64,000 nucleotides of DNA from Bacillota bacterium (GTDB taxonomy: Bacteria > Bacillota > Clostridia > Lachnospirales > Lachnospiraceae), in NCBI GenBank assembly GCA_023439125.1, contig JAEXOU010000009.1, positions 124,001-188,000 on the forward strand. The letters are read 5' to 3'. A model generated the notes under the pieces. It did not search any database, had not been told where the DNA came from, and saw only the letters and a program-made list of their open reading frames with translations. Position 1 is the stretch's first letter; each line of letters opens with the position of its first letter. The position numbers and the translations under genes were made by a program. Shown in pieces: positions 35,939-45,534 of the stretch.

Positions 35939-36763
35939 TTAAAGCGGGATATACTCAGGTTCTTGTTGCTTATATACTGCATAATAACGAAAACCAAGGC
36001 TCTTTAGTAATTCTTCTGCCTTCGCAAAATCATACGCAATATGCTCTGGTCTATGACCGTCAGAGCCGATGGTGATTAATTCTCCCCCAAGTTCTCGATA
36101 ACGTTTTAACAGTTCTTTTTTTGGATGAGTAACTCCAAGTCCATATTTAAAACCTGAAGTATTACATTCAATTCCTTTTCCATGCTGTATAATTGATGTT
36201 AACATCTCATCAATCGCATCTTTATAGTCGATTACATCATACTGTTTGATCTCATCTGGAATATATCGAACAATATAGTCTAGGTGACCATAAATTTGAA
36301 TCATATCATAAAACTTAGCATTATGGGCAATTGAGTTGAAATAATCAGTAATTCCTTGCTTTGTTGTGCGATTTTCCCAATAAGGACGCATAAAAGGATC
36401 GTAATTCTCTAAGACATGAGTAGAACCAAGTACGAAGTCAAAAGGGTTGCTTTTTGTCAATTTACTATAATATTCGTAGATCTCTTTTTTTCGTTCAGGC
36501 TCATTTCTAAGACCAAGCTCAATCCCAATCAAAATTTCAATTTGATCCTCATATTTTTCTCTAAGGTGAGAAAGAGTTTTAAAATAATCATCAACATCAA
36601 AAATAAATGGCCCAAAATCAGGATGAGGATATAGATAATCCATATGGTCGGTAAAACAATATTTTTTTAAGCCGATTTGAATGGCGGCTTGAATCATGTC
36701 TTCAGGATCTGCTTTCGAATCCGTTGAAAAATAACTATGTGTATGAAAATCACCAATAATCAT
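35939..36763 (-). CDS. PHP-domain phosphatase (histidinol-phosphatase, HisK-type)
   Basis: The 274-residue protein has the PHP-fold metal ligands DFHTHSYFSTD (about 4-14), CFTDHMD (about 36-42), IGIELG (about 79), GSTHVL (about 114) and SDGHRPE near the C-terminus. The family includes the histidinol-phosphate phosphatase of Gram-positive histidine synthesis, though other phosphoesterase substrates occur and no his genes are adjacent. AGGAGG precedes the ATG on the minus strand. It lies 102 bases behind rqcH, with a half palindrome beta between them. Confidence 0.85.
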   Translation of the reverse strand: MIIGDFHTHSYFSTDSKADPEDMIQAAIQIGLKKYCFTDHMDYLYPHPDFGPFIFDVDDYFKTLSHLREKYEDQIEILIGIELGLRNEPERKKEIYEYYSKLTKSNPFDFVLGSTHVLENYDPFMRPYWENRTTKQGITDYFNSIAHNAKFYDMIQIYGHLDYIVRYIPDEIKQYDVIDYKDAIDEMLTSIIQHGKGIECNTSGFKYGLGVTHPKKELLKRYRELGGELITIGSDGHRPEHIAYDFAKAEELLKSLGFRYYAVYKQQEPEYIPL

Positions 36764-36789
36764 ATCATTCCTCCTAATGCGTCTGTTGT

Positions 36790-36865
36790 GGTAAAGCGAG
36801 AGCGTGTTGCGAATGAATTATGTTCATCCTCACATGCTCATAACATTTCTTTTTGCAAAATGACA
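36790..36865 (-). repeat. Palindromic element beta, half copy
   Basis: AAGCGAGAGCGTGT near 36795 and GCAAAATGAC near 36856 match, in order and at similar spacing, the reverse complement of the left half of the palindrome at 17702-17939. The other half is missing. The end overlaps the rqcH stop codon region. Confidence 0.65.
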
Positions 36866-38638
36866 TCAATCTTCAATTAATGTTAAACCTTCAATCGAGG
36901 GAGTTGCCATTAAGGAAAAATTGGTATAGTAAACTACGAACCCAGGCTTTCCTTTGTTTGGTTTCTTTACATTTTTCTTCTCTGTATAATCGATTTCCAC
37001 CTTCTCACTATCTCGACCTTTGGAATAGTAAGCAGCTAAATTACCAGCTTGTTCGTATACGTGGTCAGGAAGCTCTGCTCCATTCGTTCTTACAATGACA
37101 TGAGAACCAGGAACTCCTTTGGAGTGGAACCACCAATCATTACCATTTGCAAAGTTAAAGGTAAGTTCATCGTTCTGATAATTATTCTTACCAACATAGA
37201 TATGGAATCCATCGCTCGTTACATAATGGAACGGTTTACTTGTGACCTTAGGTTTTTTGATTGGTTTGCCATTCGGGCCTTTTGTTTTTATGGTGTGACG
37301 CTTAATATAGCCATAATCAACCAGTTCTTCTTTTAATTGAATCAAATCAGCCTCATTCATTGCAATATCAAGAGAGGTACGAATGGAGTCTAAGTGATCT
37401 AATTCTTCCTTTGTAGATACAACAAGGGTGCTTAAGTGCTCGTAAGTTCTCTTTAATTTGCTATACTTTTCAAAGTAGAGTTTGGCATTCTCAAGTGCAG
37501 TTTTTGTTTCATCCAAAGGAATGGTCAGTTCTTCGTTCGTATAATAGTTTAAAACAGTAATGGATTTATCCCCAGGGGATGCATTATATCCATAAGTGGT
37601 TAGTAATTCACCATATATTTTATATTTTTCTCGTTTTTCAGTGTCTTTTAATTGTTTTAGCTGTAAATCATATTTTTTTGTATCACGTTCAATTGCATTC
37701 GTGACGATTTTTCTTAAATCTACAGATTTCTGTCGAATACGAGTCACTGCATTTTTTGAGGCATAGAAATCTTCTAATACAGTGGAGATACTATCATAGG
37801 TTATCTGGCTATAATTTTCATTTGCTTTATAGCAGGTTAACTCTAATGATGAGAAATCAATTGGTTCGCTATCTTTATATATAATATTTGGTACATATTC
37901 TTTGTTTGTTACGATTTCCATAACACGTTGTAAATTGTTATAAAGATGAAGACCTATATCGCCACTTATGTGATTGGCATTTAAATCTGCATCAATCGTA
38001 GCACGATAGCAGATTTCATGAGCTAAAAGAGGACTAATACCAGTGAGTGTCGTATAAATCGCTTTACTGATTGAGAGAGGTTTGGTTAAAACATTGGTAC
38101 AAAAATCCTCATACGACAATCGAGTAGGATCAAATTTATCGATCGTTTTTGGTATAAAGTAAGAACGGCCTGGTAACACTTCTCGAACCGAGCTTACAAA
38201 GCTTGATATATGCTTGATGCTATCAACAATCGTCATATCCTCGTTGCAGAAAATAATATTACTATGCTTACCCATAATTTCAATGATTAAGTATTTATGA
38301 CAAACATCACCTAAGTCATCTAGATGCTCAATTTTAAATTGTATTATTCGTTCAAAGTCTGGTTGGGTGATCGAAATAATTCTTGCACTATTTAAATGCT
38401 TACGCAACAGCATGCAAAAGTTTGGTGCTGTCATCGGGTTTGGCTTTGAACTTTCCGTTAAATAAATCAAAGGAAGACCTGCCGAAGCAGAAATAAATAA
38501 TTTATATTGACTATAATTTTTTATTGTAAGGACAAGTTCATCTTTTTCTGGTTGACTAATTTTCATAATTCGTCCACCAACTAACTTGTCATTGAAGTCT
38601 GATATTAAATTCGAGATTACAAATCCATCGAATGCCAT
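36866..38638 (-). CDS. rqcH: RqcH (Rqc2/NFACT family), ribosome quality control
   Basis: The 590-residue protein starts MAFDGFVISNL, typical of the NFACT-N domain. It has the coiled-coil middle (about 290-430) and a C-terminal NFACT-R domain with NDWWFHSKGVPGSHVIVRT (about 507-525). RqcH binds stalled 50S subunits carrying peptidyl-tRNA and directs C-terminal alanine tailing for degradation. Older names (FbpA, fibronectin-binding) are misleading. The full length is normal. It is read away from the rhomboid-like gene at 38911. Confidence 0.95.
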   Translation of the reverse strand: MAFDGFVISNLISDFNDKLVGGRIMKISQPEKDELVLTIKNYSQYKLFISASAGLPLIYLTESSKPNPMTAPNFCMLLRKHLNSARIISITQPDFERIIQFKIEHLDDLGDVCHKYLIIEIMGKHSNIIFCNEDMTIVDSIKHISSFVSSVREVLPGRSYFIPKTIDKFDPTRLSYEDFCTNVLTKPLSISKAIYTTLTGISPLLAHEICYRATIDADLNANHISGDIGLHLYNNLQRVMEIVTNKEYVPNIIYKDSEPIDFSSLELTCYKANENYSQITYDSISTVLEDFYASKNAVTRIRQKSVDLRKIVTNAIERDTKKYDLQLKQLKDTEKREKYKIYGELLTTYGYNASPGDKSITVLNYYTNEELTIPLDETKTALENAKLYFEKYSKLKRTYEHLSTLVVSTKEELDHLDSIRTSLDIAMNEADLIQLKEELVDYGYIKRHTIKTKGPNGKPIKKPKVTSKPFHYVTSDGFHIYVGKNNYQNDELTFNFANGNDWWFHSKGVPGSHVIVRTNGAELPDHVYEQAGNLAAYYSKGRDSEKVEIDYTEKKNVKKPNKGKPGFVVYYTNFSLMATPSIEGLTLIED

Positions 38639-38835
38639 ATTAATTCCTTACCTTTCAATTTTAATCGCAAAATATAATTTACTTCTACAAAACTGGTAAT
38701 TATTGCGAGAAAAATTCTTCATTTTTTTCATATACTATCACTAGATTCTAGTTATTATAGCATAAATAGGCAAAATGGAAAAGGCATAAATGTACGATTT
38801 ATTACCATGATATCAAATATTAAGAAAATACTAAT

Positions 38836-38864
38836 TTGACAATATACAATAGAATCAATATAAT
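38836..38864 (+). promoter_or_regulatory. Promoter of the rhomboid-like gene
   Basis: TTGACA (38836-38841), a 17-base spacer and TATAAT (38859-38864) match consensus. They lie within an upstream extension of the frame, which supports the later ATG at 38911 as start. Confidence 0.9.
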
Positions 38865-38910
38865 ATTCACAGGATGTGGCAATATCGCGAAGGGAAGATG
38901 GAGAAGACAT

Positions 38911-39792
38911 ATGAAATTTTTGAATAAAATGGAAAGAAAATTCGGAAGATATGCAATTAAGAACTTAATGGCATATGTGATTGGACTATATATTGCAGGT
39001 ATTGTGGTATTTATGGTTAATCCTATGTTTTATATTAATTGGTTGATGCTTGACTTTGGAAAGATTGCTCAAGGACAGGTATGGAGATTAGTTACTTTCT
39101 TAATTCAACCGGTTGAAAGTATTAACTTTTTTATTTTAATCAGTTTGTACTTATATTATATGATTGGGAACTCCTTAGAGAATGCTTGGGGAGCCTTTCG
39201 CTTTAATCTTTATTTCTTCAGCGGCGTGCTATTTAATATACTTGCTTGTGGAATTATTTATGTATTTCTCGGAGTACCTTATCCAATTCCATTGGATTAT
39301 ATTAATCAATCCATGTTTTTTGCATTTGCAGCGCTCTATCCAAATATTGAACTTATGCTATTTTTTGTGCTTCCTATCAAGATTAAGTATTTAGCATTCA
39401 TTTATGCTGCGATAATTGGGTATAATGTATATGAAAACATTAAAGGTGGCTTTTGGTGGTATGGCTTAGCGGTATTAGTAGCAGTTGCAAATTTCTTAAT
39501 CTATTTTGCATTAACGAGAAACTACAAGAGAATTTCACCTCAACAGGTTAAGAGAAGAGCAAACTATAAGAAACAAGTACGTAATGCCCACAATCCAGAT
39601 AATGTCATACAGTTCCGTGGAAAACAAACGGTAACTAGACATAAGTGCGCGGTATGTGGCAGAACTGAATTGGATGATGAGAATTTAGAATTTAGATTCT
39701 GCTCGAAATGCGATGGAAATTATGAATATTGTATGGATCACTTATATACACATGAGCATGTTCATAAGGATACGAATCCTCCAGAAGCATAA
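38911..39792 (+). CDS. Rhomboid-like membrane protein with a C-terminal zinc ribbon
   Basis: The 293-residue protein has six membrane segments between about residues 15 and 210 in the rhomboid/derlin-like pattern (MNPMFYINWL, IAQGQVWRLVTFLIQP, LYLYYMIGNSLENAWG). The serine motif GxSG is absent (NQSMFFAFAALYP stands in its place), and the catalytic histidine of the last helix is also lacking, so it is probably a non-proteolytic pseudo-rhomboid. After a basic linker, CAVCG...FCSKC...YC (about 247-275) forms a zinc ribbon. A GGAG site precedes ATG 38911. pyk starts 64 bases later. Confidence 0.75.
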   Translation: MKFLNKMERKFGRYAIKNLMAYVIGLYIAGIVVFMVNPMFYINWLMLDFGKIAQGQVWRLVTFLIQPVESINFFILISLYLYYMIGNSLENAWGAFRFNLYFFSGVLFNILACGIIYVFLGVPYPIPLDYINQSMFFAFAALYPNIELMLFFVLPIKIKYLAFIYAAIIGYNVYENIKGGFWWYGLAVLVAVANFLIYFALTRNYKRISPQQVKRRANYKKQVRNAHNPDNVIQFRGKQTVTRHKCAVCGRTELDDENLEFRFCSKCDGNYEYCMDHLYTHEHVHKDTNPPEA

Positions 39793-39856
39793 TAGCGCGT
39801 AAATTTTGCAGCAGCGGTTAACTACCGAGGAGTTACGTAAAGAGAGGACTAGAAAT

Positions 39857-41284
39857 ATGCAGAAAAAAACGAAAATTGTTTGTACCTTAGGACCAGCAAC
39901 TTCTTCCATTGAAACAATGAAAGAGTTAATGCTAAATGGGATGGATATCGCACGATTAAATTTTTCTCACGGAACACATGAAGGTCATGGTGAAATGATT
40001 TCAAAAGTTAAGAAGGCTCGTGAAGAAGTTGGACGACCTGTTGCGATTCTTCTTGATACAAAAGGACCGGAAATCCGTACGGGCCTTGCAAAGGATGGTA
40101 AAGAATTTGAATTAGTTCGTGGGCAGGAGATTACTGTTACAACAGAAGAAGTGGAATGTGATAGTTCGATCATCAGTGTGACTTATAAGCACCTTCCAGA
40201 AGATGTTGCAGTTGGTGGCTCCATCTTAATTGCTGATGGATTAATTGAATTACGTGTAAAGAAAGTTGTAAATGAGAAAGAAGTACTCTGTGATGTTGTC
40301 AATGGTGGCGAATTGGGAAGTCGTAAAGGTGTTAACTTACCAAATGTAAAGCTACAATTACCAGCAATTACAGATCAAGATAGATCAGATATTATTTTTG
40401 GTATCAATGAAGGTGTTGATTTTATCGCGGCATCATTTATTCGTAATGCAGAAGCAATTCGTGAGATTAGAAGCATTATTAAAGATTGTAATTCTGATGT
40501 TCAGATTATTGCTAAGATTGAAAATATGGAAGGTATGGAAAACTTGGACGAAATCATTGCAGAGGCAGATGGAATTATGGTCGCTCGTGGTGATTTAGGT
40601 GTTGAAGTAGATGCTGCTACACTACCATATATTCAAAAGATGATGATTCAGAAGTGTAACGCTGCTATGAAGCCGGTAATCACAGCAACACAGATGCTTG
40701 ATTCTATGATTCGTAATCCAAGACCAACTCGTGCGGAGGTAACAGACGTTGCCAATGCGATCTATGACGGAACGGATGCTATTATGTTATCAGGTGAAAC
40801 AGCAATGGGTAAATATCCATTGGAATCCGTTCAGTTAATGGCTAAGATTGCATTGGAGACAGAATCTCATTACGATACGATGGAAGATGAAAAGAAGAAT
40901 TCGTTTACCACAAAGAGCGATACCGTTTCTTGTGCGATTAGCTATTCTTCTGTAGCAACAGCAACTCGACTGGATGCGAAGCTCATTATTGCTTCTAGCT
41001 TTTCTGGTTATACTGCACGTTTGGTATCAAAATATAAACCAAAGGCAACCGTGATTGGTTTATCTCCTCTGGATCGTACGTTACGTAAGATGCAACTCTA
41101 TCGTGGTGTACAGCCAATGAAAGTAAAAGAAGTGAATTCTACGGATAACTTATTAGAGGAAGCTGTAAGCGTAGTAAAACAAACAGGTTTAGTGGAAAAA
41201 GGTGATGTTGTTATCTTAACAGCAGGTGTACCAGCAGGTATGTCTAGCGTTACAAATATGATTAAGGCAGTAGTAATTGATTAA
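39857..41284 (+). CDS. pyk: Pyruvate kinase
   Basis: Pyruvate kinase (475 residues) converts phosphoenolpyruvate and ADP to pyruvate and ATP, the last step of glycolysis. Visible are KIVCTLGPATSS at the start, LLDTKGPEIRTG (about 71-82), IAKIENMEGMENLDEI (about 219-234), VARGDLGVE (about 242-250) and ATQMLDSMIRNPRPTRAE (about 280-297). It lacks the extra C-terminal PEP-utiliser domain found in some Firmicutes. The start is ATG 39857, preceded by AGAGAGG; upstream in-frame codons have no site. An ABC-2 permease gene begins 18 bases after its stop. Confidence 0.97.
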   Translation: MQKKTKIVCTLGPATSSIETMKELMLNGMDIARLNFSHGTHEGHGEMISKVKKAREEVGRPVAILLDTKGPEIRTGLAKDGKEFELVRGQEITVTTEEVECDSSIISVTYKHLPEDVAVGGSILIADGLIELRVKKVVNEKEVLCDVVNGGELGSRKGVNLPNVKLQLPAITDQDRSDIIFGINEGVDFIAASFIRNAEAIREIRSIIKDCNSDVQIIAKIENMEGMENLDEIIAEADGIMVARGDLGVEVDAATLPYIQKMMIQKCNAAMKPVITATQMLDSMIRNPRPTRAEVTDVANAIYDGTDAIMLSGETAMGKYPLESVQLMAKIALETESHYDTMEDEKKNSFTTKSDTVSCAISYSSVATATRLDAKLIIASSFSGYTARLVSKYKPKATVIGLSPLDRTLRKMQLYRGVQPMKVKEVNSTDNLLEEAVSVVKQTGLVEKGDVVILTAGVPAGMSSVTNMIKAVVID

Positions 41285-41302
41285 TTACGAGGGTGAGAGT
41301 TC

Positions 41303-42502
41303 ATGCTGAACTTGATGAAAAAGGACCTAAAATTATGGTTCTTAGGCAAAAGAAAATGGATGTTTATGCTAGGAGTGCTTATTATGATTATAATAAGCAC
41401 TTCTTGGCATGCTAAAAATGAAGATGAAAAAGAAGCGTACATAACAATTGGTGTTGTTGATTTGGATGACTCTGAATATTCCAGGCTGATGATTTCGTAT
41501 TTTGAAGAAAGTGATATATTTACAGAATATGCAAAAGTAATCGTTGGAACTGAGAGTGAAATCTCTGAGATGTTTTATCTTGGCGAACTTACAATGTATC
41601 TGATTGTTCCCGAAGATTTTGCACAGAATCTAATCAATATTCAAAATGTTCCGATGCAGGCATTCATTAACGCCAATGATAAGACTCGAGCAATTATCTT
41701 AAAGAATATGCTCCTTGCGTATGAGCGCTACATATCTGCAGTAGAGATTAATTGTGTATCCCTTTATGAATTGATGAAAGAAACAGGAATGCCTTCTGAA
41801 CTTTGTAAAGAAGTGAACGTTGATATATCGATGGATCTTGTATTTACCGCGCTTGGTAAGACGGACTTCTTTAGCTTTAAAGAGATGGAAAATGTAAAGC
41901 ACGTTCCATTAGTGACTTATTACTGTTTTGAAGTATTATTTCTATTTTTATCTTACCTCGCAATGTTAGCTGGAATGGATTTACTAAAGGAGCGACGACA
42001 AGGGGTATTAGTTCGCCTGATTTCCTCAGGCACGAAAGTAGCAACGATTATTGTACAAAAGATGATTTTTTATGTTGTTATGATTGCCATATTACTAGGT
42101 TTATTATATGGCGTAGCAGTTTCTAGAGGGATAGAAGTTTCAGGCGATTTGTTCGTTTTCCTTCTGTTTTACTTTGCAATCGCTAGTATGTTCTTTATGT
42201 TGTTATCAGCATTTGTTACAAAAATTCCGACCTTTTTACTGATTTCTAACATCATGATTTTATTCGGAGCGGTGCTAGGAGGAGGATTAATTCCGATTCT
42301 GTATTTACCACCTAGCATGAAATATATAGCGAAAAGTATGGTTAACTTTTGGTTTTTAAATTTTTCGACCTCTCTTTATCAAGGTGATATGAAAATTACA
42401 TTACCAATCCTATTAATTCTTGTTCTGCTTGTTGTAGTAATTACAAGTATAACTTCATGTATGATTAAGAGGAAGGAGGGGATGCAACGTGAAGATGTCT
42501 AA
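41303..42502 (+). CDS. ABC-2 type export permease (first)
   Basis: The 399-residue protein has one N-terminal membrane helix (about 17-33), an extracytoplasmic domain of about 160 residues (with EYITIGVVDLDD-like opening: YITIGVVDLDDSEYS) and a cluster of six helices at about 210-395. This is the ABC-2/YhgE-Pip layout. No ATPase gene is in the immediate cluster. It overlaps the next permease by 14 bases, so the two are translationally coupled and probably form a heterodimer. Reading through from pyk is possible because only 18 bases separate them. Confidence 0.8.
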   Translation: MLNLMKKDLKLWFLGKRKWMFMLGVLIMIIISTSWHAKNEDEKEAYITIGVVDLDDSEYSRLMISYFEESDIFTEYAKVIVGTESEISEMFYLGELTMYLIVPEDFAQNLINIQNVPMQAFINANDKTRAIILKNMLLAYERYISAVEINCVSLYELMKETGMPSELCKEVNVDISMDLVFTALGKTDFFSFKEMENVKHVPLVTYYCFEVLFLFLSYLAMLAGMDLLKERRQGVLVRLISSGTKVATIIVQKMIFYVVMIAILLGLLYGVAVSRGIEVSGDLFVFLLFYFAIASMFFMLLSAFVTKIPTFLLISNIMILFGAVLGGGLIPILYLPPSMKYIAKSMVNFWFLNFSTSLYQGDMKITLPILLILVLLVVVITSITSCMIKRKEGMQREDV

Positions 42503-43655
42503 ATTGTTAGCGTTTGTGAAAGATATTCTAACTCAGATTGGAATTTCTTTGAAACTACTTGTTCGTGATAAAATTACGATGTTTGTCTATCTGGCATCTT
42601 GTATTTGTTTCTTCTTTCTTTGCGCAACCTTAAATTTCGCGGCGGAGGATCAGAGTAAAATTCCAATAGGGTTGGCAAATCTCGATCTTGTCGAAGTTGA
42701 TGGTGAAATGGTTGCAACAAAACAGTCAGAGGAGCTCGTTCATAATATACTTAATTCTTCTTCCTTACGCATTACACAGGGAAGTGTATCGGGTCTAAAA
42801 GCAAGCCTTAGCAATGGTGAAATTAACTGTATTTTTGTTATAAATAAAGGTTATAAGGAAAGTTTAGAATCTGGCTACACGAAGGGAATCATTACCGTTT
42901 ATAAAAGTGCTGGAAGTGAGATTGCTTCTATGCTAGCGGATGTTTTTGCAGGAGAGATGATTGATCAGATTTGTGCCTCAAAGAGTTATCTCACCTATCG
43001 AAAGCTTGATTTTACAAATTACAAGCAATTGAGTGAGTCAGAATTTAATCAATACATTGAAACAACGAAATCAAGAGATGAATTTGTCTTTGCTTTTGAT
43101 GTGGAACTATATGATACGAATGCTTTGGATACAAGTTATGAAAAGCTTGGCAATGCTGTTTTATATCGAGAAATTGTGGCTGGAATCTTTGCAATGTTAT
43201 TGTCCTTTGTTATCCTATTTTCTTTTACGTACGTGTGTATGGAAAAGGAACAAGGGATATTAGCTCGTAAGAGATTAACGTTATTGAGTCGGTTAGCAAG
43301 TGATGTTGGTATTGTGATATCCGTACTAATTACAACAGCTCTTATGAGTCTCATCTTTGTATTTTGCATTTGTTACTATGCAGATGTCTTTTCAGGATTT
43401 CAATCTTTGCTATGGTTAGCGATGCGGTATTCAATCTTAATGTCATTATTTTTTATGGTATTAGCACGTGTTACAAAAGGTGTTGTTGGGTATCAGCTCT
43501 TTGGGGCTATCTTAATTCTGATTTTAGGGATACTTGGATTTTGTACACTCATTGATGGCATTGCATTTAAAGATTTATCAAAGTTGATAGAAAATACACC
43601 AAATGGGTGGTTTATTCAAAAGTTTGTTGATATAATACTCATAATGAATAAATAA
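42489..43655 (+). CDS. ABC-2 type export permease (second)
   Basis: The 388-residue protein has the same architecture as its neighbour: a first helix (about 31-50), an extracytoplasmic domain (about 55-210) and six C-terminal helices with the cytoplasmic loop MEKEQGILARKRL. GTG 42489, with AAGGAGG 10 bases ahead, is the likely start; ATG 42495 is the alternative. It should pair with the first permease. The exported substrate is unknown. Confidence 0.8.
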   Translation: MKMSKLLAFVKDILTQIGISLKLLVRDKITMFVYLASCICFFFLCATLNFAAEDQSKIPIGLANLDLVEVDGEMVATKQSEELVHNILNSSSLRITQGSVSGLKASLSNGEINCIFVINKGYKESLESGYTKGIITVYKSAGSEIASMLADVFAGEMIDQICASKSYLTYRKLDFTNYKQLSESEFNQYIETTKSRDEFVFAFDVELYDTNALDTSYEKLGNAVLYREIVAGIFAMLLSFVILFSFTYVCMEKEQGILARKRLTLLSRLASDVGIVISVLITTALMSLIFVFCICYYADVFSGFQSLLWLAMRYSILMSLFFMVLARVTKGVVGYQLFGAILILILGILGFCTLIDGIAFKDLSKLIENTPNGWFIQKFVDIILIMNK

Positions 43656-43674
43656 AGGAATGGTGAAAGTTTAA

Positions 43675-45081
43675 ATGATAAACCGAAGACAATTACAACA
43701 TAATATTGAAAATCAGAAAGATATTCAAGAAACAATTCCAGTAGCAATTAATATGATTGCTTCTGATTATTACGTATATTCAGCACTTCAATTTACGATG
43801 AATTTCTATAATTACTATGAGTTGACTTGTGAGCAGTCTGTTGTTGAAACAGATACTATATTTGAGATGATGAATCATCTCGTGGAACAGACCTTACTTC
43901 ATGGTTTTGATGGACAAGTTCGAGAAGAGGCCATTAAGCAGATTGATTGTTTACGTACTCAAATAATTAAGATTATGGGAGAACTTACTTCATTTGCAGA
44001 TAAGTTTGCCATTTATGAATATATATTAAATCGTCTAGAAAAAAATTATGATGATAACCTGGAAGACATTGATAATGATTTGGTTACAAAAGATATGATG
44101 GAAATTATTTTTAGCGATAACGACCAAGTACTTATTAATACAAGAATTCGATCCATGTTATCTCAATTACCTGTTAGAATGACCAAAAACCGTTTTTTTG
44201 ATATGTTAAAGGACAGTTTGTCTATTTATGAGGGTAGTGACCTAAGTTCAGTTGACGATTTTCTCTATATGGTTCGTAGTGCATCAGGCCTTGCTGTGAG
44301 TAAAGAGCAAGTATCTGTCACAAGTGATAGTATTAAGTACTTATCAGAAAGCCTAGAAAAATTAGAATCCTATGACTTTGTCATGCTATCACCTGAAAAA
44401 TTTAAAGAAGCTTCGGATTTGCTCACATTAGCTGTGGAAAAGATACAAAATATAACCGACCGATATTTTTCCTTACAAGAAGTAGTGAATGCCTATTATT
44501 GTATGCTATTGAATCAGCCTTATATTAGCTGTGAAGCACAAAAGGAGGCAGACACTCTATTGGGGATTATCCGTGCAATTGTAAATAGCAATAAGGAAGA
44601 TAAGAGAATAAGCTTAGAAGATGAGATTGTTGAGCAGTTTGAACATACCGAAGGAAAGCTTGAGCAATATCTATCTTATATCTCGAATGCTGAAGCGATG
44701 ATTGACCATATCAATCTGTCCAATCAGGATCTCATTTCTTCCCTTATGCTTACACAGCAGTTTACTGCTTTACAGTTATCTAAAAGTCTTTGTTCTAATA
44801 GTGTTTTTATTGATTTGCATAAAGAAAAGAGCGATGGAAAAGCGGACACTTTGTATTTATCCAAGAAGTTTAATGAATTGATTGAAGAGTTCACAAGTTT
44901 ATTAGAGAAAAACAAGAAATTATATAACCGAGCTGTAATTGCATCTGTTTTAAGAGAACTTCCGGTATTGTTTAATTCAAAGGAAGAGGTCGAGAATTAC
45001 ATTAAGAATGCTCTTGCGGGATGCCATGATATTTCAGAAAAAGTATCTAGCATTGAACTATTCTATTCTGCTTGTGAGTAA
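43675..45081 (+). CDS. Unrecognised 468-residue helical protein
   Basis: I do not recognise this family. The sequence is soluble, acidic and almost wholly alpha-helical, with coiled-coil-like stretches at about 90-130 and 360-430. It has no signal peptide, membrane helix or nucleotide motif. It starts 19 bases after the second ABC-2 permease and is probably in the same operon. It could be an accessory or regulatory partner of the exporter, inferred only from position. Confidence 0.6.
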   Translation: MINRRQLQHNIENQKDIQETIPVAINMIASDYYVYSALQFTMNFYNYYELTCEQSVVETDTIFEMMNHLVEQTLLHGFDGQVREEAIKQIDCLRTQIIKIMGELTSFADKFAIYEYILNRLEKNYDDNLEDIDNDLVTKDMMEIIFSDNDQVLINTRIRSMLSQLPVRMTKNRFFDMLKDSLSIYEGSDLSSVDDFLYMVRSASGLAVSKEQVSVTSDSIKYLSESLEKLESYDFVMLSPEKFKEASDLLTLAVEKIQNITDRYFSLQEVVNAYYCMLLNQPYISCEAQKEADTLLGIIRAIVNSNKEDKRISLEDEIVEQFEHTEGKLEQYLSYISNAEAMIDHINLSNQDLISSLMLTQQFTALQLSKSLCSNSVFIDLHKEKSDGKADTLYLSKKFNELIEEFTSLLEKNKKLYNRAVIASVLRELPVLFNSKEEVENYIKNALAGCHDISEKVSSIELFYSACE

Positions 45082-45171
45082 GTGGAAAAATATCTGTATT
45101 TTTATACCAATCTTGTGATATAATTAGACAGTGTATTAAAATTTCTATTTATTTATGTAAGGGGATGCAGC

Positions 45172-45486
45172 ATGATTATTTGGAATGAAAAATTATATTT
45201 CGGAGAATCCATTAAGAAAAAACATCGTCGTACTATTTTTAAAATCAATCATGGTAAATTTACGGCTAATGTATACTGTATAGCGTTTGCATCCAATGAA
45301 CAGAATTTGTTTGATATTTTACCGGCTAACGAGCTTTTATTTCCTCACTATAAAAATTGTGAGGTACATATCCTTGGTTTAGCACGTGGTAGAGAGGAAG
45401 CAGCTTTAGTTGTTAAGGATATGATTATGGATATCTATCGTGAAACTGGAGGATTTTGCGTACGGGAATTTTTTGCTGAAAAATAG
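45172..45486 (+). CDS. Small conserved-looking protein of unknown function
   Basis: The 104-residue protein (IIWNEKLYFGESIKKKHRRT, later LARGREEAALVVKDMIMDIY) is a mixed alpha/beta soluble protein. I recall no named family. A good ribosome site (AGGGG) precedes the ATG, and the following DUF2953 gene begins 48 bases later. There are no cysteine clusters or catalytic motifs I can name. Confidence 0.65.
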   Translation: MIIWNEKLYFGESIKKKHRRTIFKINHGKFTANVYCIAFASNEQNLFDILPANELLFPHYKNCEVHILGLARGREEAALVVKDMIMDIYRETGGFCVREFFAEK

Positions 45487-45534
45487 TGGACTATTCTAAG
45501 ATGAGTAGTTACAAAGTAGAGAGGAAACAAAAGT

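Noticed and set aside
38836..38910. N-terminal extension of the rhomboid-like protein
   Set aside because: The extension contains the consensus promoter TTGACA-N17-TATAAT, so it is untranslated.
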